From Caldalkalibacillus thermarum (GTDB lineage Bacteria > Bacillota > Bacilli > Caldalkalibacillales > Caldalkalibacillaceae), in assembly GCF_014644735.1 (NCBI RefSeq), contig NZ_BMKZ01000007.1, positions 1 through 55,278 of the forward strand: a stretch of DNA of 55,278 nucleotides, read 5' to 3'. Below the pieces are notes generated by a model. It was not told where the DNA came from and made no database searches. It saw only the letters and a list, made by a program, of their open reading frames with translations. Positions 25,935 to 34,845 of this stretch are shown piece by piece; the first letter of the stretch is position 1; each line of letters opens with the position of its first letter. Both the position numbers and the translations under genes were made by a program.

Positions 25935-26843
25935 ATGATCAACGTCAGGAGACCAACATTCTTCTGGAGTTTTGTTGTATTGCTGGCAGTCTCCCTTATT
26001 GTTAATGTACCAACAGGTGAGGCACAGTCTGTCGGTGATGCGATGGCCCGCGAGGCCAAAACATTAATAGGAACACCCTATCAGTTTGGGGGGACAAATC
26101 CCAGTCAAGGGTTTGATGCTTCAGGCTTGATTTATTACCTGCACCAGCAGCAAGGGATAACCATCCCCCGCACCGTTAGGGATCAGGCTCGTGGCGGCCA
26201 GACCATTAGTGTCTCCAACTTGCAGCCCGGGGATGTGCTTATATTCAAAGATTCCCGCGGCAATCCTTCAATCAGTGCGCTATACATGGGAAATAGGCAA
26301 GCCATCGCCTCTCTGCCTTCAACAAATGGCGTACGTCTCCATTCTGTTAATACCAACTGGGCCCGGGAGCATTTCCTGGTTGCTAAACGCTATATCAACA
26401 ATCCGGCTGTTCAAGACCAATCCCCATCCAGGGAAGTGCCTGCTGCACACGATAAAGCGTCCAATCTAGCCGATAACATCATTAGAACCGCCGAAAAATA
26501 TTTGGGAACGCCCTATCGGTATGGGGCCAAACCAGGATCAGGCTACTTTGACTGCTCCCTGTTTACTCAAACCGTTTTTGCTGAAAACGGTATCCAACTT
26601 CCCCGTTCTTCACGACAACAGTCCCAGGTAGGCACTTATGTACGCTGGGGAGAATGGGAGAAAGGGGACCTGTTATTCTTCTGGACCCGGTCAACTGGTG
26701 AAGGGAATGTTGGCCATGTGGCCATTTATGCCGGTGATGGCAAGATCATTCATACCTGGGGCAGTCCTGGTGTCACTTATGACCGCATTACAGACCGCAC
26801 CTGGCGGGAAACCTATATGGGTGCCAAGCGTGTCATTCGTTAA
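25935..26843 (+). CDS. secreted protein with two NlpC/P60 domains, the first degenerate
   Basis: The ATG at 25935 has GGAGGGG upstream. A signal peptide covers about residues 1-31 (FVVLLAVSLIVNVPTGEAQS). Two NlpC/P60 papain-like domains follow, at about residues 37-155 and 178-302. The second has the catalytic Cys in FDCSLFTQ (near residue 207) and His in GHVAIYAGDG, and should cut peptidoglycan stem peptides (gamma-D-Glu-diaminopimelate bond). The first reads FDASGL at the Cys position and has no His at the matching SALYMG strand, so it is a non-catalytic copy, perhaps for binding. It has no SH3 or LysM repeats. Confidence 0.9.
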   Translation: MINVRRPTFFWSFVVLLAVSLIVNVPTGEAQSVGDAMAREAKTLIGTPYQFGGTNPSQGFDASGLIYYLHQQQGITIPRTVRDQARGGQTISVSNLQPGDVLIFKDSRGNPSISALYMGNRQAIASLPSTNGVRLHSVNTNWAREHFLVAKRYINNPAVQDQSPSREVPAAHDKASNLADNIIRTAEKYLGTPYRYGAKPGSGYFDCSLFTQTVFAENGIQLPRSSRQQSQVGTYVRWGEWEKGDLLFFWTRSTGEGNVGHVAIYAGDGKIIHTWGSPGVTYDRITDRTWRETYMGAKRVIR

Positions 26844-26877
26844 GCTCAGGATTTGCATTGATTTCATCAGATTTTGG

Positions 26878-27333
26878 TCATTTCATTAGGCGCTGGCAAA
26901 TTTTGATGACACTGTCAAAGGTATCACAGCGCTGAACCTCATCCAGCGTCATCCATCTTGCTTCTTTTACCTCCCTGGGGTGGATATCCAGCTGTGCTTC
27001 CTCCTCAACCTCCATCAGATAGATGAAATCCACGTGCATGTGGGCTTCTTCGGTGGGGGTTGAGGGAATATACTCGTGTAAGATCAAGTAGGGAGCGGGC
27101 AGCTGTGATTCCACCTCTTCCTCTATCTCAAACTGCTCTCCAGACAGAATCAAGCTTGCCTTCACTCCCGTTTCCTCCCACACTTCTCGTAACGCGCCTT
27201 CATGGGGGAGTTCATTAGGTTCCAAATGACCTCCGGGAGGCAGCCATTTTTTAAGCTTATTGTGATAGACGAGTAAAACTTTGTCCTTTTGCCGGTTAAA
27301 GACAACGCCTGTAGCTACAAAATCATTTCGCAT
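26878..27333 (-). CDS. Nudix hydrolase
   Basis: The start is taken at the ATG at 27333, with GGAG seven bases upstream; an earlier codon at 27357 lacks a site. The 151-residue protein has a complete Nudix box, PPGGHLEPNE followed by REVWEETG, binding the metal and diphosphate. It likely hydrolyses a nucleoside diphosphate linked to another moiety; the substrate is unknown. It lies just upstream (minus-strand sense: after) of the YheC/YheD operon but 88 bases separate it from the GNAT gene. Confidence 0.9.
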   Translation of the reverse strand: MRNDFVATGVVFNRQKDKVLLVYHNKLKKWLPPGGHLEPNELPHEGALREVWEETGVKASLILSGEQFEIEEEVESQLPAPYLILHEYIPSTPTEEAHMHVDFIYLMEVEEEAQLDIHPREVKEARWMTLDEVQRCDTFDSVIKICQRLMK

Positions 27334-27421
27334 CTGATCACTCCGTCCCCTAAGCAAAAATTGCGTTAATTTCTGTTTCTCTTATTCTATCAAAAAATGT
27401 GATCAACTGTAAGAAAGTGCT

Positions 27422-27889
27422 TCAGCTGTACGGAAGGACATCTTCTTTTGTCCAATCTCCTCCCCCAACCCACAGTGTGAGTTTGCCGGTTGGACCGTTA
27501 AACAGGTGAAAGGCCACCATGTCATTGGCCAGGCAAACCTTTAAACTGGGGATATTATCCAGGGCTACCCGTCCGTATAATTTACCCAGGGAATGGATCG
27601 CGTATTGAACCATTTGTTTGGCAATGTCCTTATCGCGGTAGTGCTGATGAACGGCTATATACGATTCATCAATCCCATAATTGGATACAATTAATAAACC
27701 AATCAATTTTTTTTCTTTGAGTGCACATAAAACAAGCGTTCCTGCAGAGGAAAGCTGGGTAGCGTCCGCTTGTTCCAGCCAGTTGATCCCAGTACGCGTA
27801 ATCCGCCGGTCTCCATGCCGTTTAAGAAAGGTGATTAAGGCACGGCGGTATTTCTCCACTTGCGCACTAGTTAGCTTGTGCAGTTTCAT
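27422..27889 (-). CDS. GNAT-like acetyltransferase closing the YheC/YheD operon
   Basis: The start at 27889 overlaps the end of the preceding ATP-grasp gene by 23 bases, which implies translational coupling. The 155-residue protein opens with a short helix, then LVLCALKEKKLIGLLIVSNYG, ESYIAVHQHYRDKDIAKQMVQYAI and CLANDMVAFHLFNGPTG, the strand-helix-strand order of GNAT acetyltransferases; the acetyl-CoA loop (RDKDIA) is less Gly-rich than usual. Being the last gene of an operon of four ligase-like enzymes, it may modify their product. The family call is moderate. Confidence 0.65.
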   Translation of the reverse strand: MKLHKLTSAQVEKYRRALITFLKRHGDRRITRTGINWLEQADATQLSSAGTLVLCALKEKKLIGLLIVSNYGIDESYIAVHQHYRDKDIAKQMVQYAIHSLGKLYGRVALDNIPSLKVCLANDMVAFHLFNGPTGKLTLWVGGGDWTKEDVLPYS

Positions 27890-29201
27890 TAGTACTAACC
27901 CCATTACGGTATGTTTTAAAGGTAAGGTATTGGGCATATTCGATCAAATTCTCCAGAGATTTACGCCGGATATGCGGTTCATCAAATTTCATGGGTTTGG
28001 CATTGGCTTCAAACAGCCACAACTGGCCTTGGCTGTCAACACCAATATCCAGAGACATCTCACCAAGATGATGATAATGTTGTTCCAACTCTGTGGCCAC
28101 CAGTAAAGCCAAATGTTTAACTTCAGTTTTGATCTTTTCCGTCTGTTCCCGGGTAAACACCTGGGGCAGGACTTGGGCGGGATCTTCAATGCGCCCCCCT
28201 TGAGGCACATGAGTGGTAATGCGCTTCCGTCCAGCCACCCGGATGCCGATGCCGGTAATTTCCCATGTTCCGTATTTATTTTTTTGAATGAGTGTGCGCA
28301 GATCAAACGGGCAGCCATCTATTTGGGCCAGATCAACGGCTTGCTGGATAATGTACGGGGAGGGAAATTTTAGTTTTTGAAATCCTTTCCACAGCCGTTC
28401 AATCGAAGGAGTGGACACCCTTTTGGTTTTCAGCCCCTGGTGGAAGAGCAGTGTGTAGCGTCCCTTGTCTTGATCATAGCCCGCTTTAAAAATGCCTTTT
28501 CCTGCTTTGGCACTTGTAGGCTTCAAATAGACCTCCTGGTGTTGTGCAATCATCTCAGACAAGAGGTTGCTGTCCTCTAAAAGCTCTGTCCGGGGGAGAT
28601 AACGGGCGGTTTCAGCTCCTTTCTTGAGCAGCCTGAACAGCTCATTTTTATCAAAGAAGCAAGGATTAAACAGGCTGACCCGGGGATGTTTGCTCAGTAA
28701 TTCCAGGCAGATCTGAACCTCGCTTTTAGATTCAAACGAGCGCAGGGGAATGCGGTTGTAAACGACATTAGGCAAAGGAAATTGACACGAAAACCATTTT
28801 TTAAGCTGTGGATGATACAGCTGGCCCCGAACTTCTTCTGTGAGCCAATTCACACTCTCCGGAGTAAAAACAAAGACAATCCCTCCTTTGTACTGCCCTG
28901 TTCTCATCAGTTCAATAAAATTGGGTTTTGAACCGGTAAACGAACCGTCATTTCCCTGAACCGTCAAGATGCCCACCACAGGACCGAGGAGGGGTTTTCC
29001 CTTTTTGAGCCGAATGTAAGCATTCATGGTGAGGGGCTTACAGGGAAGAAGGGGGGACTTGCGGGCAATGCTTAGCTTTAAAGGCAGCCGGTTTGCCCCC
29101 CAATAAATGTGACGGTTTACAGTTTGCCCCCGCTTAGGTTTCGCCAGTAAATACCATTCTTGATCGGCAGGGGAATAGGCGATGGTGACTTTTTTCATCA
29201 T
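27867..29201 (-). CDS. YheC/YheD family ATP-grasp protein, fourth in tandem
   Basis: The 444-residue protein belongs to the YheC/YheD family of spore-coat-associated ATP-grasp enzymes. An N-terminal beta-rich domain (about residues 1-95) is followed by the conserved VVYNRIPLRS, a short stretch typical of the family, then LKPTSAKAGKGIF (ATP lid) and a C-terminal LWLFEANAKP with the Glu and Asn that hold magnesium. ATP-grasp enzymes join a carboxylate to an amine or thiol; the substrate of this family is unknown. Its ATG overlaps the stop of the preceding gene (ATGATG with TGA). Confidence 0.92.
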   Translation of the reverse strand: MMKKVTIAYSPADQEWYLLAKPKRGQTVNRHIYWGANRLPLKLSIARKSPLLPCKPLTMNAYIRLKKGKPLLGPVVGILTVQGNDGSFTGSKPNFIELMRTGQYKGGIVFVFTPESVNWLTEEVRGQLYHPQLKKWFSCQFPLPNVVYNRIPLRSFESKSEVQICLELLSKHPRVSLFNPCFFDKNELFRLLKKGAETARYLPRTELLEDSNLLSEMIAQHQEVYLKPTSAKAGKGIFKAGYDQDKGRYTLLFHQGLKTKRVSTPSIERLWKGFQKLKFPSPYIIQQAVDLAQIDGCPFDLRTLIQKNKYGTWEITGIGIRVAGRKRITTHVPQGGRIEDPAQVLPQVFTREQTEKIKTEVKHLALLVATELEQHYHHLGEMSLDIGVDSQGQLWLFEANAKPMKFDEPHIRRKSLENLIEYAQYLTFKTYRNGVSTNETAQAN

Positions 29202-30586
29202 GGCCCTGTTTTCACATCCTCTGCAGTAAACTGCGCCAAATAAAGGGCGTATTCCAAAATTTTGCGGCGGGTCAGGACTTCACTTTCCTTCAGGCTGGCA
29301 TGGGTGAACACATGCCGCCCTGGCTTGGAGTTGGCCTCGAACATCCAGGGATGTCCGTTTTGGTCAATCCCGATATCGAAACCAAGTTCACCAATATTTC
29401 CATCCACCTCTTGGTCGATGGCCCTGGACAGGGTCAGGGCAGCTTCCTTGAGCTCTGTCAGCACCTGGTGTTGCTGAGAGAGGGGAAAGCACTTCTGTAT
29501 GGCCTCACGGGGTGAGAGTACCTTTCCCCCCGTGCGCATATGGGTGGTTACACTTCCTCTGCCAGCCAGTTTGGCTGCAATGGCCGTCACTTCCCACTCC
29601 CCTTGTCTGTTCTTGTTGGTATGCACCCGGAAATCGATTTGACGGCCGGCTAAAGTCATTAACGGGATGCCTTGCTGCACGATGTAAGTTTTGGATGACT
29701 TGTGGCGCATAAAGTGGTTGATCGCTTTGGTAAGCGTGTGGAAACGGAAAAGTTTATTTTCATTCCCCCGCCTGTAGCGCAGGAAATAGCCTTTGCCTGG
29801 GGAGTGGTAAAGCTGGGCAATGCCCAGTCCCAAACTGCCTGAAGCAGGTTTTAGATAGACCATATGATAGATGTCCAGCATCCTGGCGATTTGGCTGATA
29901 TCTGGGTTGAAAATCGTTTCGGGGATGTAGTGCTGCACTTCTTCGAGATGATGAATTTTTTCGTGGATCGTCCACTTGTTAAAAAAAGCGGGATTAAAAA
30001 TATGCACCCCTTCTTTTTCGAGGGCCGTTTTGGCCCAAGAGACAGCAGCCGATCTTTCCTGCACACGGTTGGGCACACGGTTATAGACCACATGGGGAAA
30101 GGGGACTCTGTAGCGCCGGAAGCCGAGTTTGCCCTTTTTGGTTTTGATCAGAAAATAACCGTTGATTTCTTTATGCAAATAAGAGATGTCTTGGGGAGAG
30201 AAGACAAAATAGGAGGCTGGTACATCTTGGCTGGCCGTTAAAAAGCGGCGCATAAAGTTGGTGCGCCCGCCGATGGGGGAATCGTCATAATGGGTAACAC
30301 CGGTGGTCAAGATGCCGACCAATGGTCCAATGGACAACTGGTTGGCTTGAAGATGGAAATGCAGCTTTCCTGGAAAAGGAATTTTAAGTCTGTTCCACAG
30401 ATTGGCGGAGACAAAAACGAAAGAGCGGTGCGGCGATCTTTTAATGCGGGCTTTTACTTTTTGTTGCCCGTAAGAGAGTGATATTTCCCTTGTGTCTTGT
30501 ATAAGGGAAAACAGTTCCGGACATAAGAAGACAGTATTCCGAGAAGAGGTGTGTTTTTGGATGTGGCCGATGATCAGTTTTGCCAT
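29198..30586 (-). CDS. YheC/YheD family ATP-grasp protein, third in tandem
   Basis: This 462-residue paralogue has the full domain set: N-terminal beta domain (about residues 1-100), VVYNRVPNRVQERS, the ATP-lid LKPASGSLGLGIAQLY and the magnesium site WMFEANSKPGRH. All motifs needed for ATP binding are kept. It starts five bases after the stop of the gene at 30591 and overlaps the next one by four bases, so it sits in the middle of the operon. Sequence identity to its neighbours is clearly low outside the motifs, so these are old duplications. Confidence 0.92.
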   Translation of the reverse strand: MAKLIIGHIQKHTSSRNTVFLCPELFSLIQDTREISLSYGQQKVKARIKRSPHRSFVFVSANLWNRLKIPFPGKLHFHLQANQLSIGPLVGILTTGVTHYDDSPIGGRTNFMRRFLTASQDVPASYFVFSPQDISYLHKEINGYFLIKTKKGKLGFRRYRVPFPHVVYNRVPNRVQERSAAVSWAKTALEKEGVHIFNPAFFNKWTIHEKIHHLEEVQHYIPETIFNPDISQIARMLDIYHMVYLKPASGSLGLGIAQLYHSPGKGYFLRYRRGNENKLFRFHTLTKAINHFMRHKSSKTYIVQQGIPLMTLAGRQIDFRVHTNKNRQGEWEVTAIAAKLAGRGSVTTHMRTGGKVLSPREAIQKCFPLSQQHQVLTELKEAALTLSRAIDQEVDGNIGELGFDIGIDQNGHPWMFEANSKPGRHVFTHASLKESEVLTRRKILEYALYLAQFTAEDVKTGP

Positions 30587-30590
30587 TATG

Positions 30591-31700
30591 TTAGACTCCC
30601 TTCAAAGCATGAAAAACATAGTTTGCATATTTTGCCGGTGCGTAAATGGCGTTTGATAACGCTTGATAGTCTCGGCTAAGCTGGAAAGAACGCCGGCCAG
30701 GTTTGGAGTTCACTTCCAGTAACCACACCTCACCCGTACGGTCAATTCCCACATCTAGGCCGAGCTCAAATAAAGGACCATGTTTCTTTTCCAAATGGTG
30801 AGGCAGACGTCCGACTAACAGGTTTAACTGGTCAAAAATACTTTCTATTTGCTCGGGCCGGTAATACTTGTTGAGAAACCTGTTGGCCTCTACTGCCGTT
30901 CCCCCACCGTGTAAATTTGATGTCAGCTTTCCTTTTGGTCCCGTGCGAATCACGTTTCCTGTCACTGTCCACTGTCCTGTGCCATTTTTTTGGAGTAAAA
31001 TGCGCATATCAAACGGGATGGCATCAGGAGTGGTCAGCTCCAGATAAGGCTGGATGATATATTGGCGCTGTCTCACATATTTTTTTAGCCATGTTTCACA
31101 GGCTGAAAAGGAGGAAAAGTCGATTTGCAGCAAGTGGTTATGCCATGTCCGCCCCTGAACATCGATGCGCTTGCCTGCTAATGTGACTTTGAGCACGCCT
31201 TTGCCGTGCGTGCCGGATGAGGGTTTAAAAAACAGGGCTTTGTGTTCGATCAGTTTTTTTCGCCACTGGGTGCCTGGGCGAAAAAGCAAAGTTTCCGGCA
31301 AAAAGGAGGACAGGATCCCATCGTCTTTCAGCATGTGGTACACTTTCCATTTGCCAGGCAGTCCCTTGCCCAGTAACAGGACGCCATATTCTTGTTGCAA
31401 ACGTTTAATCACTGGGGCAACTTTGCGTATGTGTTGGCGGCTGTGGTAAAAAATGCGGTCATAAATCAGTGAAGGAAGGGGGTAAGTTCCTTGAACCCAC
31501 TTGGCTTTGCTTTCATTGTAACGGTAGCCTGAGATGCTGCCCTTGGTCCAATTAATTGAATGGGGGGAGAAGACCGTCACTTGTAAGCCTAATGTGTTGG
31601 CATGCTGAGTCAGGTGTTGGAAAAACTTCTTTTCAGGAAAAGGGGGATCCGAAGCTAAGCAAAATTCAACCAATATGCCAAGATGGGGGTGATCAACCAT
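30591..31700 (-). CDS. YheC/YheD family ATP-grasp protein, second in tandem, lacking the N-terminal domain
   Basis: At 369 residues this copy is shorter than the others because it starts directly at the pre-ATP-grasp domain (HPHLGILVEFCLASDPPF) and lacks the N-terminal beta domain of about 80-100 residues. It retains LIYDRIFYHSRQ, FFKPSSGTHGKGVL and WLLEVNSKPGRRSF with the metal-binding Glu and Asn. The ATG is ten bases after the stop of the first gene. The missing domain may mean a different substrate or a role as partner of another paralogue. Confidence 0.9.
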   Translation of the reverse strand: MVDHPHLGILVEFCLASDPPFPEKKFFQHLTQHANTLGLQVTVFSPHSINWTKGSISGYRYNESKAKWVQGTYPLPSLIYDRIFYHSRQHIRKVAPVIKRLQQEYGVLLLGKGLPGKWKVYHMLKDDGILSSFLPETLLFRPGTQWRKKLIEHKALFFKPSSGTHGKGVLKVTLAGKRIDVQGRTWHNHLLQIDFSSFSACETWLKKYVRQRQYIIQPYLELTTPDAIPFDMRILLQKNGTGQWTVTGNVIRTGPKGKLTSNLHGGGTAVEANRFLNKYYRPEQIESIFDQLNLLVGRLPHHLEKKHGPLFELGLDVGIDRTGEVWLLEVNSKPGRRSFQLSRDYQALSNAIYAPAKYANYVFHALKGV

Positions 31701-31709
31701 ATGCCCACC

Positions 31710-32966
31710 TCATTTGTTATACATGATCAGATAAAGGCAATAGTCCAGCAAACGGTGTACGGAAGGACGCCCTTTTGTCTCTTGGTTATTGCTTAGCAAA
31801 GTGTGATCAGTTTTGGACGGTTTGGAATTCACCTCCAGAATGTAGATGCGGCCGCTGTGGGTCAGAGCCAAGTCAACTCCCAGTTCCCCAAAGTGATCAT
31901 CCAGACTTTGATCAATCACCTGGCAAACGCGTTTGGCAATGGTGATCATGCTGCGGCGTATCTGTTTAATTTCGGGAATCTGGCATTTCTGCAAGGTCTC
32001 CACGAGTTTAGCGACTTCTCCGCCTCTGGAGATATTGGAGACGAAGCGGTTTTCAGCTCCGATTCGTGCGACCATGGACGTGACAGACCATTTCCCTTGC
32101 CTGTTTTTTTGCATCAAGGCTCTGAAATCGACAGGGCGCCCCTTGAGCTGAAGAATAGGAATACCTTCCTGGATAATATAATTGTTTTTGTTAATCCGTT
32201 TGCTCAGGTAAACAACAAGCGCTTTGAAACGGGGGAAAGATTTGACGATTTCTCCGTTCAGGGTGCTGTAGACTGAAGTGAATCCTTCCCCTAGCCGGTT
32301 GAGTTTATAGATACCACGGCCCAGGGAACCATGAATAGGCTTGAGAAAAACCGTCGGATATTTTGATAACATCATGGCTAATGATGCTTTGCCATCGAAA
32401 CGATGGGTTTCCGGCAAAAATGGCTTAAGTTCGTCTGCCATGGATAAGTGGTGATGGACTAACCATTTATTTAAAAATGTTTGATTAAAAAGATAAATAT
32501 TCCGCTCTTGCAGTGTTTGTTTTAAGCGCTGGTATACACTGCTGTGTTCGATTTTTCGTGATGGAATGCGATTGTAGACCACATTTGGGACAGGAAAGTG
32601 TGCCTGGTGCCATTTGCCATTGTGGTACGTCCAACCTGCAATGGGAGGAGAAAGTGAAACTAATGCTGGCAGCGTAACCACATAAGCAGTCATGTGGCGT
32701 TCGGCTGCACAATAGATCACTTCTTGAAGGAAAAGATTCAGCTCGCCAAACGGCGGATTCGTATCGACTGTTGAACTGACCAATACCGCCAGCACAGGAG
32801 GAGGGTGAAGGCCTTGAGAGGAAGACTGTCCGGCGACGGGGAGGACATGTTGGGTCCTGTGAATTGACAGACGGCTTAAATGTCTGAAGCTGCTGTTTTG
32901 GCCCAGTGGTCCACTTGCAGCTTGAAGGCCTTTAAGACCAGATTTCAAATTCCGCATAGGGGTCAT
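31710..32966 (-). CDS. YheC/YheD family ATP-grasp protein, first in tandem
   Basis: First gene of the operon. The ATG at 32966 is preferred because GAGAGGAAG lies about seven bases upstream; two earlier in-frame ATGs (32984, 32972) are too close to that site. The 418-residue protein has a short basic N-terminal extension (HLSRLSIHRTQH), then VVYNRIPSRK, LKPIHGSLGRGIYKL and IYILEVNSKPSKTD, all ATP-grasp landmarks. A sigma-K-like promoter at 33001-33029 would place its transcript start about 28 bases ahead, suggesting late mother-cell expression. Confidence 0.9.
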   Translation of the reverse strand: MTPMRNLKSGLKGLQAASGPLGQNSSFRHLSRLSIHRTQHVLPVAGQSSSQGLHPPPVLAVLVSSTVDTNPPFGELNLFLQEVIYCAAERHMTAYVVTLPALVSLSPPIAGWTYHNGKWHQAHFPVPNVVYNRIPSRKIEHSSVYQRLKQTLQERNIYLFNQTFLNKWLVHHHLSMADELKPFLPETHRFDGKASLAMMLSKYPTVFLKPIHGSLGRGIYKLNRLGEGFTSVYSTLNGEIVKSFPRFKALVVYLSKRINKNNYIIQEGIPILQLKGRPVDFRALMQKNRQGKWSVTSMVARIGAENRFVSNISRGGEVAKLVETLQKCQIPEIKQIRRSMITIAKRVCQVIDQSLDDHFGELGVDLALTHSGRIYILEVNSKPSKTDHTLLSNNQETKGRPSVHRLLDYCLYLIMYNK

Positions 32967-33000
32967 AGCCATTCTTCCTCTCATCGCCTGCTGGATAGTA

Positions 33001-33029
33001 TAGATTATGTTTAGGAATGAGACGAGGTG
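33001..33029 (-). promoter_or_regulatory. sigma-K-type promoter of the YheC/YheD operon
   Basis: On the minus strand CATAATCTA at 33009-33001 fits the sigma-K -10 pattern CATAnnnTA, and CACC at 33029-33026 supplies the -35 AC with a 17-base spacer. The site lies just ahead of the first gene. Confidence 0.65.
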
Positions 33030-33064
33030 AAAGGTTGGGAAAGGTTGGGCTGTCGCATGAAAAG

Positions 33065-33111
33065 AGAACCCCTGGCTGCTATGAGGTGTGCGTCATAGAG
33101 CCAGGGGTTCT
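33065..33111 (-). terminator. terminator of the Na/phosphate cotransporter gene
   Basis: AGAACCCCTGGCT and AGCCAGGGGTTCT pair over 13 positions, extended by CTATGA/TCATAG with one unpaired base. On the minus strand it is followed by CTTTTC. It lies six bases after the stop codon. Confidence 0.88.
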
Positions 33112-33116
33112 AGTGA

Positions 33117-34730
33117 TTATTCTCCGTATAACACATATTGGGCTATATTCTTAGAGTGGTCACCAATGCGTTCAAGGTTGCTGAGGACATCCAAAAAGAC
33201 CGCTCCGGCATTTCCACTGCACAAGTTGTGATTTAAGCGGGCGATATGATTTTTGCGGAAGCGTCTTTCCATCTGGTCCAGTTCCCGTTCGTTTTCCAGC
33301 ACTGTTTTGGCAGCCTGGTGATCATCCCGTTCTAGTGCTTGCAAGGCATGGGAGATGGTCTCATCGGTCAGCTTGATCATCTGCTCCATTTCTTGCAGCG
33401 CTTCTGTGGAAAACGCTATTTTGTTGGTAATGGTGTATTCGGCCAGTTCCACAATGTTTTCGGCGTGGTCCCCAATGCGCTCCAGGTCGTTGATCGTTTG
33501 CATCATGACCGATGCTTTGGCCGATTCTTTAGGATTAAGGGCACTTTGTTGAATTTTAACCATGTACTCTGTGATTTTACGGTCCAGTTCATTGATCAGC
33601 TCTTCTTTTTGGATGGCCATGTTACGGGCCCTTTCATCTTTATTAAAGAAATAGTTGACGGCATCCACAAGGGTTTCCCGGGCAAAGTTGCCCATGCGCA
33701 AAATTTCATGTTGAGCTTGTCCCAAGGCGACGGAAGGTGTGGCTAATAAGCGTGCGTCCAGATATTTGGGACGGAACTCCAGCTCCTCCATCTTACCCGG
33801 AATCATTTTGCTAACCAATAAGGCCAGGTAGGACACAAAAGGTAAGAAAATAAGGGTATTGGTCACATTAAACAAGGCGTGGGCATAGGCTATTTGCATC
33901 CGAATGTTGACATCTGATCCGAGCCACAAGACCACGTTGTAGACAAGTGGCAGGGCAGTGACAAAGATAATGGTTCCAATAACATTAAAGGTGACGTGGA
34001 CCAGTGCCGCACGTTTAGCTGCGACACTTGCGCCAATGGCAGCCAGGACGGCTGTAATGGTCGTGCCGATGTTGTCACCAAATAGAACGGGAAGAGCTGC
34101 CCGCAGCTCAATCATGCCCTCATCGGCAATGGTTTGCAAAACCCCAATCGTCGCGCTGGAGCTTTGCACAATCATGGTGAACACTGTACCAACCAGCACG
34201 CCAAGCACTGGATTATGGGAAAGTTCAACGGTTAAATCGACAAAAAGAGGAAGTTCCCTGAGCGGTTTTAACCCCTCACCCATGGTGGACAGGCCCAAAA
34301 AAAGCATGCCAAATCCAAAAATAACTTGTCCCATGTACTGATAAGTTTTTTTACGCAGAAAAAAGAGGAAGAAAGCACCGACGGCTATGATGGGCAAGGC
34401 ATACTTCTCAATTTTAATCCCAATAATAAAGGCGGTCATCGTGGTGCCAATATTGGCTCCCATGATAACACCGATCGCCTGTTTTAAAGTCATCAAACCG
34501 GCATTGACCAGGCCAATGGCCATTACTGTTGTCCCCGTGGAGGTTTGCAGTAGGATGGTGACCACAATGCCGGTTAAGACGCCCATTAAGGGGTTGGAAG
34601 TATATTTGGCCAGTAAGCCCCGCAGTTTGTCGCCTGCTGTTTTTTGCAGACCGTCAGACATAAACTTGATGCCAAACAGGAAGATCCCTAATCCGCCGAT
34701 AAAATAAAAAATGATTTCTTGCCAGTTCAT
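33117..34730 (-). CDS. Na/phosphate cotransporter family protein with PhoU-like tail
   Basis: The 537-residue protein imports phosphate with sodium. The N-terminal 300 residues carry two inverted NptA/NaPi-II repeats, each with a Gln-Ser/Thr-rich substrate motif: LLQTSTGTT near residue 60 and IVQSSSATIG near residue 188. About eight to nine spans are visible. The C-terminal 200 residues are a PhoU-type helical bundle with NDLERIGDHAENI and LSNLERIGDHSKNI, the metal-binding repeats. Upstream lies a four-repeat PhoP box, so phosphate-starvation control is likely. It stands alone and ends in a strong terminator. Confidence 0.93.
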   Translation of the reverse strand: MNWQEIIFYFIGGLGIFLFGIKFMSDGLQKTAGDKLRGLLAKYTSNPLMGVLTGIVVTILLQTSTGTTVMAIGLVNAGLMTLKQAIGVIMGANIGTTMTAFIIGIKIEKYALPIIAVGAFFLFFLRKKTYQYMGQVIFGFGMLFLGLSTMGEGLKPLRELPLFVDLTVELSHNPVLGVLVGTVFTMIVQSSSATIGVLQTIADEGMIELRAALPVLFGDNIGTTITAVLAAIGASVAAKRAALVHVTFNVIGTIIFVTALPLVYNVVLWLGSDVNIRMQIAYAHALFNVTNTLIFLPFVSYLALLVSKMIPGKMEELEFRPKYLDARLLATPSVALGQAQHEILRMGNFARETLVDAVNYFFNKDERARNMAIQKEELINELDRKITEYMVKIQQSALNPKESAKASVMMQTINDLERIGDHAENIVELAEYTITNKIAFSTEALQEMEQMIKLTDETISHALQALERDDHQAAKTVLENERELDQMERRFRKNHIARLNHNLCSGNAGAVFLDVLSNLERIGDHSKNIAQYVLYGE

Positions 34731-34845
34731 ACATTAATGGCCCCCTCAAAGATGACTTAAATGATTAATATCCCTTTACTGCCTGAAAAATAGAACCACT
34801 TACAGTGTAATTAATTTTATAACCGAGGGTAGCATACAGATTTAG

